From Saccharum officinarum (lineage: Eukaryota > Streptophyta > Magnoliopsida > Poales > Poaceae), in assembly GCA_020631735.1 (NCBI GenBank), contig CM036231.1, positions 1,329,831 through 1,393,830 on the forward strand: 64,000 nucleotides of DNA, written 5' to 3'. A model generated the notes under the pieces. The model was given only the letters and a program-made list of their open reading frames with translations, was not told the DNA's origin and did not search any database. The first letter of the stretch is position 1. Every line of letters begins with the position of its first letter. Shown in pieces: positions 45,704 to 57,328 of this stretch. The position numbers were made by a program, and so were the translations under genes.

Positions 45704-46558
45704 CTAAGGAAGTGGCTCATGCTCTAATGTCTCATAAATCTTGGGCATGCCTTGGTTTGCTCGGAGCTCATCAATGGTTGCTTGGCACCTCTTGATAGTC
45801 TTCCCTTGTGCCTTCACCATCTCTTCTAGCTGCAGCTTCCTATCCATCATATCATAGACAAAGTCCACCATTACCCGAGGTAGTGGCTCTAGCTGCACTG
45901 GATCTGTCATAGCCCATCCAAGTTCGGGGTGTGCACGAGGAAAGAAGCGATAAATGTCATGCTTCATAAGGTTAAAGCGAAGATAGCGGAGACCCATACA
46001 TGCTTCAAAAGCAGCATCTTCAATGCTATCCTCTATAGTAGCTCGATGTCCCACGTGAGAGAACATCCTGTCCAGCTGATATGCTCCCTTGTCTTCCTTA
46101 TGGGCAAAGATGCTTGCCCTTGCCTTCCAGTACGTGTCCTCCAGTGGATGAGTGTACTCCCAGCAGACGTACTCCACAGCTGGATGCCAATCAGCGAAGT
46201 AATCAGTGAGCATCCCCACCAGGCGAAGATGAGAGACAACATTCCCTCCATTCCTGTGGTAGATCCTCACAGTCCACCCTATTGGAGCAGGTGGCATATC
46301 TTCGGGAGCTTCATATGATGGAGGCGGGGGTTGTACTCCTTCATTAGCTTCCTCTTCATCATCTTCAATCTTGACGATTTCTGGATCTTCTTCAGGCTCA
46401 GGCTCTTCCTGAGGAGGTGCTGGTGCTTGGACTGGTGTCACAGGAGTCTGCTCCTGTTCCTGAGGTTCTGGCTCTTGTGGCTCTTCAGTTACATGCAGGG
46501 CACGAGGTGGGTAGTATCCTCCAGAGCTAATGCGGGCAGTCTTACGGTCACGGGCCAT
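45704..46558 (-). CDS. Intact 284-residue extra ORF between PBS and gag of element C
   Basis: Uninterrupted frame starting MARDRKTARISSGGYYPPRA. Residues about 20-90 are Pro/Glu-rich and acidic ('EPEPEEDPEIVKIEDDEEEA'). About 95-235 form a globular region rich in Trp/Tyr/His ('GWTVRIYHRNGGNVVSHLRL', 'FFPRAHPELGWAMTDPVQLE'), and the C-terminus is a predicted coiled coil ('LEEMVKAQGKTIKRCQATID'). It is not gag, pol or a known envelope, and I recognise no domain. It lies 176 bp from the PBS and about 690 bp before gag, on the same strand. Staying open while gag-pol has two breaks suggests recent insertion or selection before decay. Confidence 0.8.
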   Translation of the reverse strand: MARDRKTARISSGGYYPPRALHVTEEPQEPEPQEQEQTPVTPVQAPAPPQEEPEPEEDPEIVKIEDDEEEANEGVQPPPPSYEAPEDMPPAPIGWTVRIYHRNGGNVVSHLRLVGMLTDYFADWHPAVEYVCWEYTHPLEDTYWKARASIFAHKEDKGAYQLDRMFSHVGHRATIEDSIEDAAFEACMGLRYLRFNLMKHDIYRFFPRAHPELGWAMTDPVQLEPLPRVMVDFVYDMMDRKLQLEEMVKAQGKTIKRCQATIDELRANQGMPKIYETLEHEPLP

Positions 46559-46732
46559 CTACAGAATTTTTAGATGAAGTTAGAATAGAGGCAACATTTC
46601 GTAATAGAATGTGACATAAGAAGCATAAAAATTTATCAAATAACAAGAGCAAGATAGTGAGCATAAAAATAGTGTAAAGATGATACTAAATCGACCATTC
46701 TTAGCTAGGCTTGCGTCCTACAGTCAACAAGA

Positions 46733-46744
46733 GCTCTGATACCA
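46733..46744 (-). other. Primer-binding site of element C
   Basis: The complement reads TGGTATCAGAGC, the standard initiator-Met tRNA primer-binding site, 3 bp inside the 5' LTR (whose edge is 46748). Confidence 0.95.
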
Positions 46745-46747
46745 ATT

Positions 46748-49453
46748 TGTCACACCCATTTATCGACCAAATGGAATGCATACCCTTATGTGCGCCCAGA
46801 GATCAATCACACATAAGTTCACAATTATAACAGAAGTATCATCACAAATGTTGTTACATCACGATATTTAAACACATAGTCTTAACACAAACGTAGCGGA
46901 AGTATAAATAAAAATCTCTCGTGGTAGCTCCAGTCACAGGTACATTGACTGGTTGACAGCAAGACTAGTAATCTTCAGGGAAGTAGGCGTAGTAGTCACT
47001 ATTACCTCCATCTGTTACCCATCCGGGATTTTTATCCAAGTAAAAGAAATAAACAAGCGTAAGTACATCTCGTACTCAACAAGTGTAACATGGGGTTCAT
47101 GAGGCTCAAAAAGGCATATTCATTGGTTTATCAGCATGTAGCTTTTAGTTAGCATGATTTTAGCATAACAATAACATCAAAATGTCTCAATATAAACATT
47201 AAACATATGATCCATGTGAAATGATTAATGAATAGCATAAACATAATCAATTATTCAACTATTCCATAAGGGTCCAAGGCCACTCGTAACCGTGAGCACG
47301 GCTGTTATAACAGTTTTACACTCTGCAGAGGTTGTACACTTTCACTGTGAGTCGTGTTCCCATATGCCCGGGTTAATTACTCCCAAAACACTACCAAGGT
47401 GAGCAGGCAGGGAAACACTATGAAGTCTTTCGAAGGTTCGTCTAACAAGTTAGGGTCATTAGATTTCACTCGGCAAACAGATGTAGAGCCCCCCTTCCTG
47501 ATGGCACAATAACACGCAGCCTATACACATGAGGACAGAGGCCGCACTATACCCGATTCGTCAAGCCATTCTTACGCCATAAAGGAATACCTCTAACAAG
47601 CTAGAAAAGGTCCTTCTATATGACTAAAGCCAGAGCCATATAGCCCACAGTTGTACTGTAAATCCCGGATTGTCGCTTATAGATGAGTCCTTATGGAGAG
47701 CAATTAGAGCATCAAAAGTAACCCCATGCTCTAGTACCCTTAAACAGTAATAAAATCATCTTTTAATGTTTATTGCATATTCCATTAGTCAAATTACATG
47801 ATCATAGTCCATGTTTAAGCACTAGCCAAACTACTCAATGCAATATAATAGGTACCAAGGTAAAGGATCAATCGCTAAGTCATCCTTAACAAGGAATAAA
47901 TGCATAATGATATTAATTGCATATGGTGAATAGGACAACAAGGATAATCCCATGCTATACTTGCCTTGCTCAAACTGGTCCTGAAGATCTTGCTCGTAGT
48001 AAAGCTCTTGATCTCCAACGAATTTCTCACCGTCTATACTCGATCAACCATTATCAACAACACACATCCAGAGGCAATCATGCATAGACAAACAAGACTA
48101 TAATTAGAACAATACACCAACAGTAAGAAAATAAAATAAAAAGTCTTTAAAATAAATCTACAACTCGCTAGGATCACACAGACGCGAAGATCACGAAAAT
48201 CGGATCTAAAACGACAAAGTTATGAATTTCCAAAGATTTCCTATAGAAAAATAAATACTTTAATATAAACTTGAAAATAAATTATCTCAAACCTACTGTA
48301 CAGTTCTATCATCATGTAGAGCTCGCAAATATGAATCTAACGCAATTTGAATGGATCAAATCGGAGCTAAAACGAAAATTCTACAACTAAAACAATCTGA
48401 ATGGCAAAACTGTAAATATCAGAAAGCGTATTTTTCATTTACCGAGACGAAATACGTTTTCAACCGATCAAAGCGTACTCTGAGTTTTACGTTTTAGGAC
48501 TGCGGGTTCTATACTTAAAAACTTCAGGGTTTCTTTTGCAAAATCACCAGCGAACCGGTATCTTCTATTTACAGCCGTTAGATTCTAAATCGACGGTCCA
48601 GATTGGATCTGGGGAAAAACGGGCGGCGCTCCGGCCGGAATCAGCCGACGGCGAGCTTCCGCGGCGGCGCCATCGCCTGGAAAAGCTAAAACACGGCTCC
48701 GGCCACTATTCGACGAAAGGGATAACCGGGAGGTAGCTGGAGCACGGCGAACTCACCTCAGGCAAGAACTAGGGCACGGGGTGGACGAAGACGGCGGCGT
48801 GCTTGCGGTGGCGGGTATGGCGGCGTGGCACGGCGGGCTCGACGAGACGACCAAAACGGCTCAAAAGACGGGTTGGATGCGGAATAGCACGGGTCCCGTT
48901 TTTATAGCCGGAGGCGCGAGGAAACAAGGAAATAGAGATCGCGGCGGGCGTCGGATCGGAGAAGAAGGAAACGACGGCGTCCGTTTTGGAAAGCACCGGA
49001 GGAAGAAGAAGGAAAGGTGAAAGAGACACTGACAAACGGGACCCACATGTCAGCGGCTCAGGCGGAAAGACGCGCCGTGCGGGACGCGAGCACGCGCGCG
49101 CGAGTTGGGCCGGCTGACCGCGGCTCGGGCTCGGCCCAGGAGAAGAAGGAGCCGCGGTGAAGAGATGGGCTGCCGGGCCGAAAGCGGGAGAAAAGAAATT
49201 TTCTTTTTCTTTTTCCTTTTCAATAATTCAAAGCATTTTCAAATGATTTTGGAATCAAATTTGAATTTGAATCAAACCACTCATCTCAAAAATTCAAATG
49301 CAACAGCATGAGTGCACAAACATGTTTCTACCCTTATATTTGATTTTAAATTTATAAAAATTATTCTTATTCTAAATTTGCATGCTTCACAAAAATAAAT
49401 ATAAAAATCATGTTTTTCCTATTTTTCTTTTTTTCAAATTTTTAGGGTGTTAC
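46748..49453 (-). mobile_element. 5' LTR of element C (runs into the assembly gap)
   Basis: About 2.7 kb, starting TGTCACACCC at the PBS side and ending GGGTGTTAC at the first N, so at least the final base is hidden. Its last 1.5 kb matches the truncated 3' LTR 39022-40546. The right copy is about 23 bp shorter over the shared part, mostly through loss of single bases in G/C runs. Confidence 0.92.
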
Positions 49454-49553
49454 NNNNNNNNNNNNNNNNNNNNNNNNNNNNNNNNNNNNNNNNNNNNNNN
49501 NNNNNNNNNNNNNNNNNNNNNNNNNNNNNNNNNNNNNNNNNNNNNNNNNNNNN
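49454..49553. other. Assembly gap (100 N)
   Basis: One hundred N bases exactly at the outer end of the element C LTR. A round 100 usually marks a gap of unknown size, so adjacency of the sequence at 49554 is not proven. Confidence 0.99.
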
Positions 49554-49639
49554 TATTGTTTTTTTTTAAGTCGAGCTCCTAAGAATCAAGGACTGGCCAC
49601 CTATGCAAAAGAATGTTTAGTAATCTTATATATTGACGC

Positions 49640-50570
49640 ATTGATCATTGATGCCCCTACTTGCAGCATAGTGAGATCCTCATCAGAGCCAACCATAAAA
49701 GCTTAACCCATCTCATTGAACAATTAGTGCATACGCCTATTCAACTGAAAGCTCTAGCAAAATTGATGGACCTTACATATCAGATTGAGTACAAGCAGGA
49801 TCAGTAACGAAGTGGCCGACATTCTCCTATTACTCCTACTGGATTGTGGCTCTTCTATGTGCAATCCTGCTTGGTTGGGATCATTATTCACAATGCATGG
49901 AGGTCCCATTCACTAAGGAATTATTGACTTCTCTCGCTGTGCCAGGGGGCACCCACCCTAAATTCACCTTAAAGGATGGAGTACTTAGATTTCTGGATCG
50001 TCTTTGGATCAGCAACAATGCCGGCATTCAGAAGCACATCGATAGCACTTTGCATGGCAGTGCGTTGGGAGGCCATTTAGGATTTTTTTTCCCACCTGAG
50101 GCCATTTAGGATTTTTTTCCCACCTGTCATCAAGTTAAAAGACTGTTTGCTTGGACAAATATGAAATCCTCTTATCAAATCTTTTGTAGCTTGCTGCACC
50201 TACATGTCAATGTGCCAAAGTGGGTGAGTGCCTCTACGGTTTGCTAGAACCCCTCCATATTCCTGATCAAGCTTGGTTAGTGGTCTCTGTGGATTTCATC
50301 GAAGGACTCCTCATTTCGGTCAATAGGAAATGGTGGCGGACAAGTTCTTGAAGTATGCCCATTTTCTTAACTGAAACATCCCTTTACAACATTTAACAGA
50401 CTTCATGGACTTCCCCAGCTATTATTTCTAACCGTGATCGGGTATTTACTAGTACCATTCGCCAAGAGCTTTTTTAAACTCACTCTTACTCAATTCCGCG
50501 TGAACTACTCTTATCACACTCAGTAATGGTCAAACAGAGTGAGTGAAACAAATGCCACGAGACTTATGTG
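49640..50570 (+). pseudogene. Decayed Ty3/gypsy pol: RNase H to integrase, 5' part
   Basis: In shifting frames the plus strand encodes RNase H ('ANHKSLTHLIEQLVHTPIQL', about 49695), the integrase zinc-finger region ('TLKDGVLRFLDRLW', 'IDSTLHGSALGGHL', 49966-50080) and the integrase core ('DQAWLVVSVDFIEGL', about 50260-50308). A degraded YHPQ..GQTE motif lies near 50520. Many stops. It continues at 53339 after an inserted LINE. Confidence 0.8.
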
Positions 50571-50579
50571 CAGTGTACA

Positions 50580-53338
50580 GTGTAGGCCTACCCAACGAAC
50601 AGGGATCTAACTTTGCAGGAGTGAAATTTTAGAAATATTCTGAATCAAAAACTGTAGATTTGCTCCACCAGCAAATGGTCTACTGGACACAGAGGGAACT
50701 GTTAAGTGGGTCAAGTTAGGAGATGAAAACTCAAAGTTCTTCCATGCAAATGCCTCAATCAAGCAAAGAGAAACCTAATCACCTCTCTAGCTGATGCTCT
50801 GAAACCCAGTTTTTGATCACTCCACAAAGGCTAAGCTAATCTGGGATGACATCGGAATAAGGTTGGGGACTTGAATTTGAGAAAAATGCTTTTTGACCTG
50901 GATTCCCTCCTCACCAGCACCCTAACCTCAGCTCCTTAGAGGCTCCCTTCAGTCACCAAAAATAGATGACATTATTAAACACCCTCTCTCTTGATAAATC
51001 CCCTAGGCCAGATGGGTTTAACAATGAATTCCTGAAAAAGTGTTAGCACATAATTAGACAGGACTTTTATAATCTCTGCAGAGATTTTCATATGGGTAGG
51101 TTTGTCTTCAGAGCATAAATGGATCCTTCATAGCTTTTGTGCCTAAGGTTGATGGTCCTTCCAGAATTAATGACTATAGACCTATTTCGTTGCTAAACTC
51201 CTCAATCAAAGTCATTATTAAGCTTCTAGCTAATAGGCTTCAGCCCCTCATCACAAGACTGGTCCATGCCAATCAGTATGGGTTTATCAAGAATAGAACC
51301 ATCCAGGACTGTCTTGCGTGGTCCTTTGAGTACTTGCATCTTTGCCACACTTCAAAAAAAGAATTAGTTTATCCTCAAATTGGATTTTGAAAAGGCTTTT
51401 GATAGAATGGAGCATCAGCTATGCCGGACATAATGAGGAAAAAGGTTTTGGTGACAAATGGCTTTCATGGATGAGTCTGATTTTAAATCTAGCACCTCCT
51501 CTTGTTGCTGAATGGATCCCCTAGAAAAGTGTTCACTGCAGAAGAGGAGTGAGGCAAGGTGACCTTCTCTCCCCCCTTTTGTTTTGTCTGGTAGCTGACC
51601 TTCTGTAGTCAGTTATTAATAAGGCCAAGATCAAGGGCTTTTGAATCTTTCAATTCCCTCCAGTATAGTAGTGATTTCCAGTTTTGCAGTACACAGATGA
51701 TACTGTGAGTAATTATGGAGGATGTTGCAGGCAATTGTTTATCTTGAAAGCCCTCCTCAATTCTTTTGCTGCTTCTACTAGACTCAAAGTGAATTACTCC
51801 AAGTCAATGATGATCCCAATTAACCTAACCGAAGGAAGCTTCAGCACCTTGCTGCAACTTTTGGCTGCACAACTGGCAGCCTCCCTTTACATATCTTGGT
51901 CTACCTTTGGAGGTTACAAAGCCAAGAGTTGAAGACTTCCTGCCACTAGTCTCCAGGTGTGAGAAGGTTGGTAAGCACTCTCTCTTTCTTTCTCAGCTGG
52001 ACGATTGCAGATCACAAACTCAGTCTTCACTTCTTGCCAACCTTCTTTATGAGTACATTCCATCTCATACCTCCATAAGAGATCAAGTCGACATATTCAG
52101 AAAACACTGCTATGGAGAGGTGCAGATGATAACAATAGAATTAATGCTAAAGCAGCATGGCCACTTATCACAAGATCAAAGGATGAAGGAGGCCTAGGTG
52201 TTCTGGATCTCAAAAGCCAAAAATGAAGCACTATTTTGAAGAATTTTCTCAAATTCTTTAATAAGGCTGACATTCCATCGGTGCATCTTGTTTGGTATAA
52301 GCATTATAAGAATGGTAGACTTCCAAATCACATCAAGAGGGGCTCTTTTTAGTGGAGGGACATGCTGAAGCTTCTTGACAGGTTTAAGGCATGGCTTCAG
52401 TTTCAATTGCAGATGGATCCACATGCCTTCTTTGGGATGATTGTTTGCAAGGGGCAGTCTTTGAAGTTAGCCTTTCCTGAGCTTTTTTCAGTTGATTCAA
52501 TCTCAGACCTGTTCCACCTTCCTCTGTCTGAGGAAGCCTTTGGGCAGTTTCAGCAGCTGGAAGGCCTTTTCAAAATCTTCAATATGGACAGATGCTACTG
52601 ATGTTTGGAGCTACATCTGGGGAACTCTCTATTCTCAACAAAAAAAAACTATTGCCACTTGAGGGGATCAAGCTGGGCTCATCCAGTTTTCAAATGGTTG
52701 TGGAAGTCATCATGCCAACATAAACATAAGGCATTCTTTTGGTTGCTCCGTCAGGATAGACTTAGCACTCATAATATCTTAAGAAGGAAAATTTTTCATC
52801 TGCCTTCTTATGCTTGTGTTCTATGTGTTCATAATCAAGAGGAGATAGTGGAGCGCCTATTTCTCCAGTGTGATCTAGCCAGAGAATGTTGGGCCTGATT
52901 GGTCTGGCAGTTAGTAATTTTCCAATCCATATCAAATCTTTGAAGATTTCAGATCCCAGTTAAATGTGCCTTCTTCATGGAAATTGTCATAATCATGAGC
53001 TGGAGTATCTGGGCTGTGAGAAATGATGTCATTTTCAAAGGGATTCCTGCGGGTAGTCAGAGATGTTTGGAGATCTTCAAGTTTAACTTTGGCCTGCTCT
53101 TATGGAGGGCCAAGAAGAAATACTTCCCCCTGATAGAAATCATGGCTAGAGCAAATTGTGTAAGTAGCCTGATTTTCTTTATCTCCTTTGTTTCTGAATT
53201 CCCTTCCTCTTCCTCTCTCTGTCCATGTAGCACTCTACTTCCTGTACTTTGTTTTGTTTTGTTTTGTTGCAACCTTCTGGTTGTTTTTAATAAATTTTCA
53301 GTAGAGGCTCTGAGCCTCTCCTGTTTTCCTCAGAAAAA
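50580..53338 (+). mobile_element. Decayed LINE inserted in the gypsy integrase
   Basis: Plus-strand L1-type LINE from a truncated 5' end to a poly-A run at 53331-53338. In order: 'KWVKLGDENSKFFHANAS' (about 50710), 'DYRPISLLNSSIKVIIKLLA' (51169-51228), 'GFIKNRTIQDCLAWSFEYLH' (51280-51339), 'GVRQGDPLS' (about 51548), a YTDDT variant of the catalytic YADD (51687), 'GLGVLDLKSQ' (about 52191), the zf-RVT region 'CVLCVHNQEEIVERLFLQCD' (52812-52871) and 'EIVIIMSWSIWAVRNDVIFK' (52980-53039). Frame breaks throughout; the endonuclease is missing. Confidence 0.9.
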
Positions 53339-53751
53339 AACCTGGTCCCAGTGGCTGAATATTGGTATAACACTTTGTTTTACACAACTTGGTGACACTC
53401 CATTTGAGGTTATCTATGGCCGTCAACCTAGAAATTTCAGCATTCTTCAGTTATCTGAATGCACAGTTCCTGATCCGCAAGCCTGGTTAAAGAAAGGATA
53501 TGATGCAACAGTTATTGCAACAGCTTCAGTGCGCTCAACTTCGTATGAAGCAGTAAGCTGACAAACGCCGCACCAGTTTGTCTGAAGCTCCAAACCGTAT
53601 CTTCAAACTTCTGTCGCTAAACGATCCAATTAAAAGTTGGCTTTCTGCTACTATGGTCCCTATACAGTGCTTAAAAAGATTGGTTTAGTTGCTTACTGTC
53701 TCGATTTACTAAAACTCTGAAAGGCAGTCAAATTCACCCACCACTGCCACG
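53339..53751 (+). pseudogene. Decayed Ty3/gypsy integrase, 3' part
   Basis: Directly after the LINE poly-A the gypsy integrase resumes: 'LGDTPFEVIYGRQPRNFSIL' (53388-53447), then a degraded C-terminal module 'YYGPYTVLKKIGLVAYCLDL' (about 53649-53708). It is the same element as 49640-50570. Confidence 0.8.
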
Positions 53752-54018
53752 CTAGTCGTCCTCGTCGTTACTACTATCGCCGACTTCACTGGTACGCCAG
53801 CCCTTGCGAAGGAACATCAGTGTTGCTGGCTTGTTGCGTTTGATCTGACGAAGGACGCCATGGTTCCAAGTTCCATCATGAAGGATGTCTTTCTCAGGAA
53901 TGGAGACGTGCGTGCGTTGGATCCCCTGTAGGTGCCTTAGGCTCGTGAGATCAGGTTGATTGTATCTACATGGAATCCAGGGCACACAACGACTTTGCTC
54001 AGCTATCTTCCTGGCAAA
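53752..54018 (-). other. Unrecognised coding-like fragment
   Basis: A minus-strand open stretch with 'SLRHLQGIQRTHVSIPEKDI' and an acidic end 'GDSSNDEDD' at a stop codon (53752). No family recognised; it ends at the poly-A tail of the neighbouring LINE 3' fragment, so that LINE may have inserted into it. Confidence 0.3.
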
Positions 54019-54021
54019 CGG

Positions 54022-54330
54022 TTTTTTTTTGTTATGGAATAGGAGGGGGTTTAACCCTATTGGAATTTTATTAAAAAGTAAAGATTGGTACAGGAAAGAA
54101 TCAAGAGACAAAAAAAAAAGGTCAAAAAGAAAATAGCTAAAATTACACAAAGCCTTCTAGCCATAAATCTATAAACGGATGGAGTGCTGCTTTTGCTCTT
54201 AGGATATCTAGAGCAAACTCTCTCTTGAAGACATTATCCCGTAATAAACTACGGTTCATAACATAATAGCAACATATCTGTTTGTGAACTTATGTGTTTG
54301 CATGATCTGATCTTATATGGAATATTTTCT
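54022..54330 (-). mobile_element. LINE 3'-end fragment
   Basis: Minus strand: a 3' UTR reading 'tttaataaaattccaatagg' and 'ccccctcctattccataaca', then a poly-A tail seen as T-run 54022-54030 on the plus strand. Only the tail end is present; the upstream limit is approximate. Confidence 0.6.
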
Positions 54331-54377
54331 TTATGGTTAGATGGGATGTCAAAGCCAGACCTTGTAGGAGTTTGAGA

Positions 54378-55865
54378 ACTAAATTGCACGGATACGCAGA
54401 TACGGATACCGGTACGCGATACGGCGATACTCCGATACGCCATTTTCCCCAAAATACAGATACGGGGATACGGCAATATACATAAAAAATAAAAATAAAA
54501 CATACCATAAATATTACATTACATAACATGGTTCAAGGCATAACGTTGTTCAAGGCATAACGTTCAGGCCATCAAGCCATAATTCAAACTTAGTACGACA
54601 TACACACATAAATAGCAACTAGATTAAGGACACGACATGATGAAATGAAAAACGATAACTGATAAAGTGATGAAATGACGATGCATGAACAACAGCTTGC
54701 CCATGCAAACTGGCAATCATCCATCAATCCATCGATCCAACATCTTCAGTCAGACCCAGCAGCAGCACCAGAGCTTTCAGTTATTCCTAGCGCCCCAAGA
54801 TCTTCTAGAACTCTTTCAAGTCTGGTTCATCAAGTGACAGATCAGCATGCTCAAGAAAATCAGCACCACCCTCAAAATCAGCCTCAAAAGTTATCAGCTC
54901 CAATATCCCACATTGCTGATGGACCATGGTGGTATTCTTCAGTTTTCTTGAAAGAAGGCGCAAGTTCTGATGTGTGAACTAAATCCTCAGCACGGCCAGG
55001 ATTCAGCCTACAAAAGCAATTTGCAACCAGGAATCAAACTTCATGCAGGCAGCAAAAAATAAGGCAATTAAGAAAATGACAATAAGAGGTAGAATTAGAA
55101 CCTGTTTCTCAAGGAACTATGGATCAGCCCATAGGTACTCCAATTTCTCTCAGCACAAGAAGATGATGTTGGCTGACCAAGTAATCTAAATGCTAACTTT
55201 TTCAGGTCTGGTGCAATAGCAGGGTTGTTGGCGATAGGAAATCCTCCACTTTCAGAACCATCAGTAGATGCAGAAGCATTCGAAGAAGTCGCCATTGGAT
55301 CTAATAACAAGAGGAGAATCAGACAAGGAGCAGGAGATAGCTGAGAAGTGAAGGGAAGGACCAGATTAGAGAAGAGAAGAAAAACGGACTCACCGTAGAA
55401 GGGGAAGGAGCCACGGCCGCCGATGGCGTGTGGAGGCGTCAGGGGCTTGAGGATGTGGTCCAGGGAGAGAAGACACAGGCGGAGAGCTGGAGAACGAAGG
55501 GGGCGTCGACGCGGCGGCGGTCGAGCAGCGCTATTGCCGCAGATCTACGGCGTGCTGCACGCCTGCTTCAGAGGAGCGTGTGTGCAGCGGCGGTGGCTGC
55601 TGTGGCCGCACGAAAAGGGATTGCGGAGGGGCACAGCTGAGCGGACGCTTTTATACGAACTGAACGAGTGGTTTTAAGGGTTATCAGGTATCCTACAGGT
55701 ATCGGCAAGGTATCCCAGGAGTATCCGCGTATTTTTATTATTTGAAAATTGCGTTAATTTCCGATACGTCCGGGATACGTATCCGGCAGTATCCGTGCAG
55801 TATCCGTATCTGATACGGTATCCGATACCCGGTACGTGAGTTTTGCGAAGTATCCGCGTTTCTTA
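54378..55865 (-). mobile_element. hAT deletion derivative rich in GATACG motifs
   Basis: A 1488-bp element with perfect 8-bp TSDs GTTTGAGA (54370-54377 and 55866-55873). Degraded inverted ends (ACTAAATTGCACGGATACG, complement of TAAGAAACGCGGATAC) are surrounded by dense 'gatacg/cgtatc' subterminal repeats. The minus strand codes for the C-terminal dimerisation region of a hAT transposase in two pieces (55310-55092 and about 54977-54815). The left TSD ends at 54377 and the right one lies 5 bp before the ATG of the kinase pseudogene. Confidence 0.9.
54815..55292 (-). pseudogene. hAT transposase C-terminus (dimerisation domain)
   Basis: Starting at about 55292 (MATSSNASASTDGSE…) a short Ser/Gly-rich N-terminus runs straight into 'LAFRLLGQPTSSSCAERNWS', the hAT dimerisation motif (PF05699 type), to about 55092. 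After an intron-like gap, 'MWDIGADNF' and, one frame off, 'ADLSLDEPDLKEF' then a stop (about 54910-54820) give the usual end of this transposase class. Catalytic core and zinc finger are missing. Confidence 0.75.
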
Positions 55866-55878
55866 GTTTGAGAATGCC

Positions 55879-57328
55879 ATGGAAGACGGATTACAACATA
55901 CAAGTGCGATACCAAGGGATCTCACATTCGATTTCTTAGAACATATCGCAAATAAATTTTCCAATGATCAAATAGTTGGCCGTGGTGGGTATGGAATGGT
56001 TTACAAGGTATTATTATTATTTACCTCTTTATATTCCAAATTATACTAAATACAACAACCCATAATGTACCACATGTTACACGATTTGGTTTTACAGGGA
56101 GTACTTGACAATGGGAAGAGATTGCTGTGAAGAAGCTTTATAGTACACATCCAGGGACAATGACAAGAAATTTAAGAATGAGTGTACTAACCTTATGAGG
56201 CTCCAACACGACAATATTGTACGCTTAGTTGGCTACTGCTACGAAATAGCACATAAAGCTGTGGAGCACAAAGAAAAATATGTTTATGCTGAAGTGGAAA
56301 AAAAAGCCCTCTGCTTCGAAATACTTGCATGGTGGAAGCCTTGACAAGCATCTTTCTGGTATGATGTGCTCTACTTGGATTTTTGCATGAAAAGAAAAAG
56401 TCATCTCTACTTTTATGTCTTGGTAATACACTTTATTTATTTCTACAGATGAATCCTGCGGACTTGGTTGGCACAGACGTTGCAAAATAATTAAAGGAAT
56501 TTGTGAGGGTTTATATTTCTTCATAAAGGATTCAAAGATCCTATTTACCATCTAGATTTAAAACCTACAAATATATTACTAGATAAAAACATGGTGCCAA
56601 AAATAGGAGATTTTGGTTTGTCAAGACTCTTTGATTCAACAACAACCTGTATTACAAAAGGAATCATCGGAACGCCGTAAGTTGATACCATTGAAGAATC
56701 ATTAAAATTTCCGTTTATATTTTTCTAAAAATCCATCATTGTATTTGAGAATATACCATGTGGATACATGCCACCGGAATACATCAACAGGTACCAGATC
56801 ACATCAAAGTTTGATGTATTCAGTTTGGGTGTTGTAATCATAAAGTAATGACAGGACGTGAGGGGTTACTTGAAATGTGGAAATATGCCTCCCCAAGATT
56901 TTATTGAGCTTGTAAGAAAATATCCTACATCAAGAACACCATACCTTTTTTTTTCACACAACATATCATATGTGCTAATTTACCTTTGTGCATGTATGCC
57001 ATCTTTGAGCATTATGATTCAAATCTGTAGGTACATGAAAACTGGGGGAAGAGGTTTCAGGCACAATGTCATCTCTCACATCACATGAATTAAGACATGC
57101 CTCAAAATAGCGTTAAGATGCGCGGAGGTTGACCGAGTGAAAAGGCCTACTATAACAGATATTGTTGATAACTGGATAAGCTTGGTACCGAGAAAAGATC
57201 ACTTAAGGACCAGGTATTATTGTTGTCACACAGCTACCCTTGATGATTCATTTCACATGCAACATGACTTGCATGTTTCTACTAGTTTTGTGCCTAATTC
57301 CTCATTCGATGTTGTATGGAACGAATAA
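55879..57328 (+). pseudogene. Receptor-like cytoplasmic kinase pseudogene
   Basis: ATG 55879 opens exon 1 ('IVGRGGYGMVYK', glycine-rich ATP loop) to 56007; intron 56008-56097. Next come the β3 region ('EIAVKKLYS' in a shifted frame at about 56115) and 'NLMRLQHDNIVRLVGYCYEI' (56192-56251). A further intron ends at about 56447, then 'HLDLKPTN' (catalytic loop with Leu in place of the usual Arg), 'KIGDFGLSRLF' and 'GYMPPEYINRYQITSKFDVF'. The last exon has 'LKIALRCAEVDRVKRPTITD' and ends at TAA 57326-57328. At least four one-base frameshifts (about 56113, 56145, 56318, 56518, 56842) break it. No extracellular domain is seen upstream; a hAT element lies there. Family: plant RLK/Pelle, non-RD type. 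Confidence 0.85.

Noticed and set aside
55423..55677. GC-rich plus-strand ORFs as a host exon
   Set aside because: They lie within the hAT element between its terminal repeats and the transposase remnant and show no domain.
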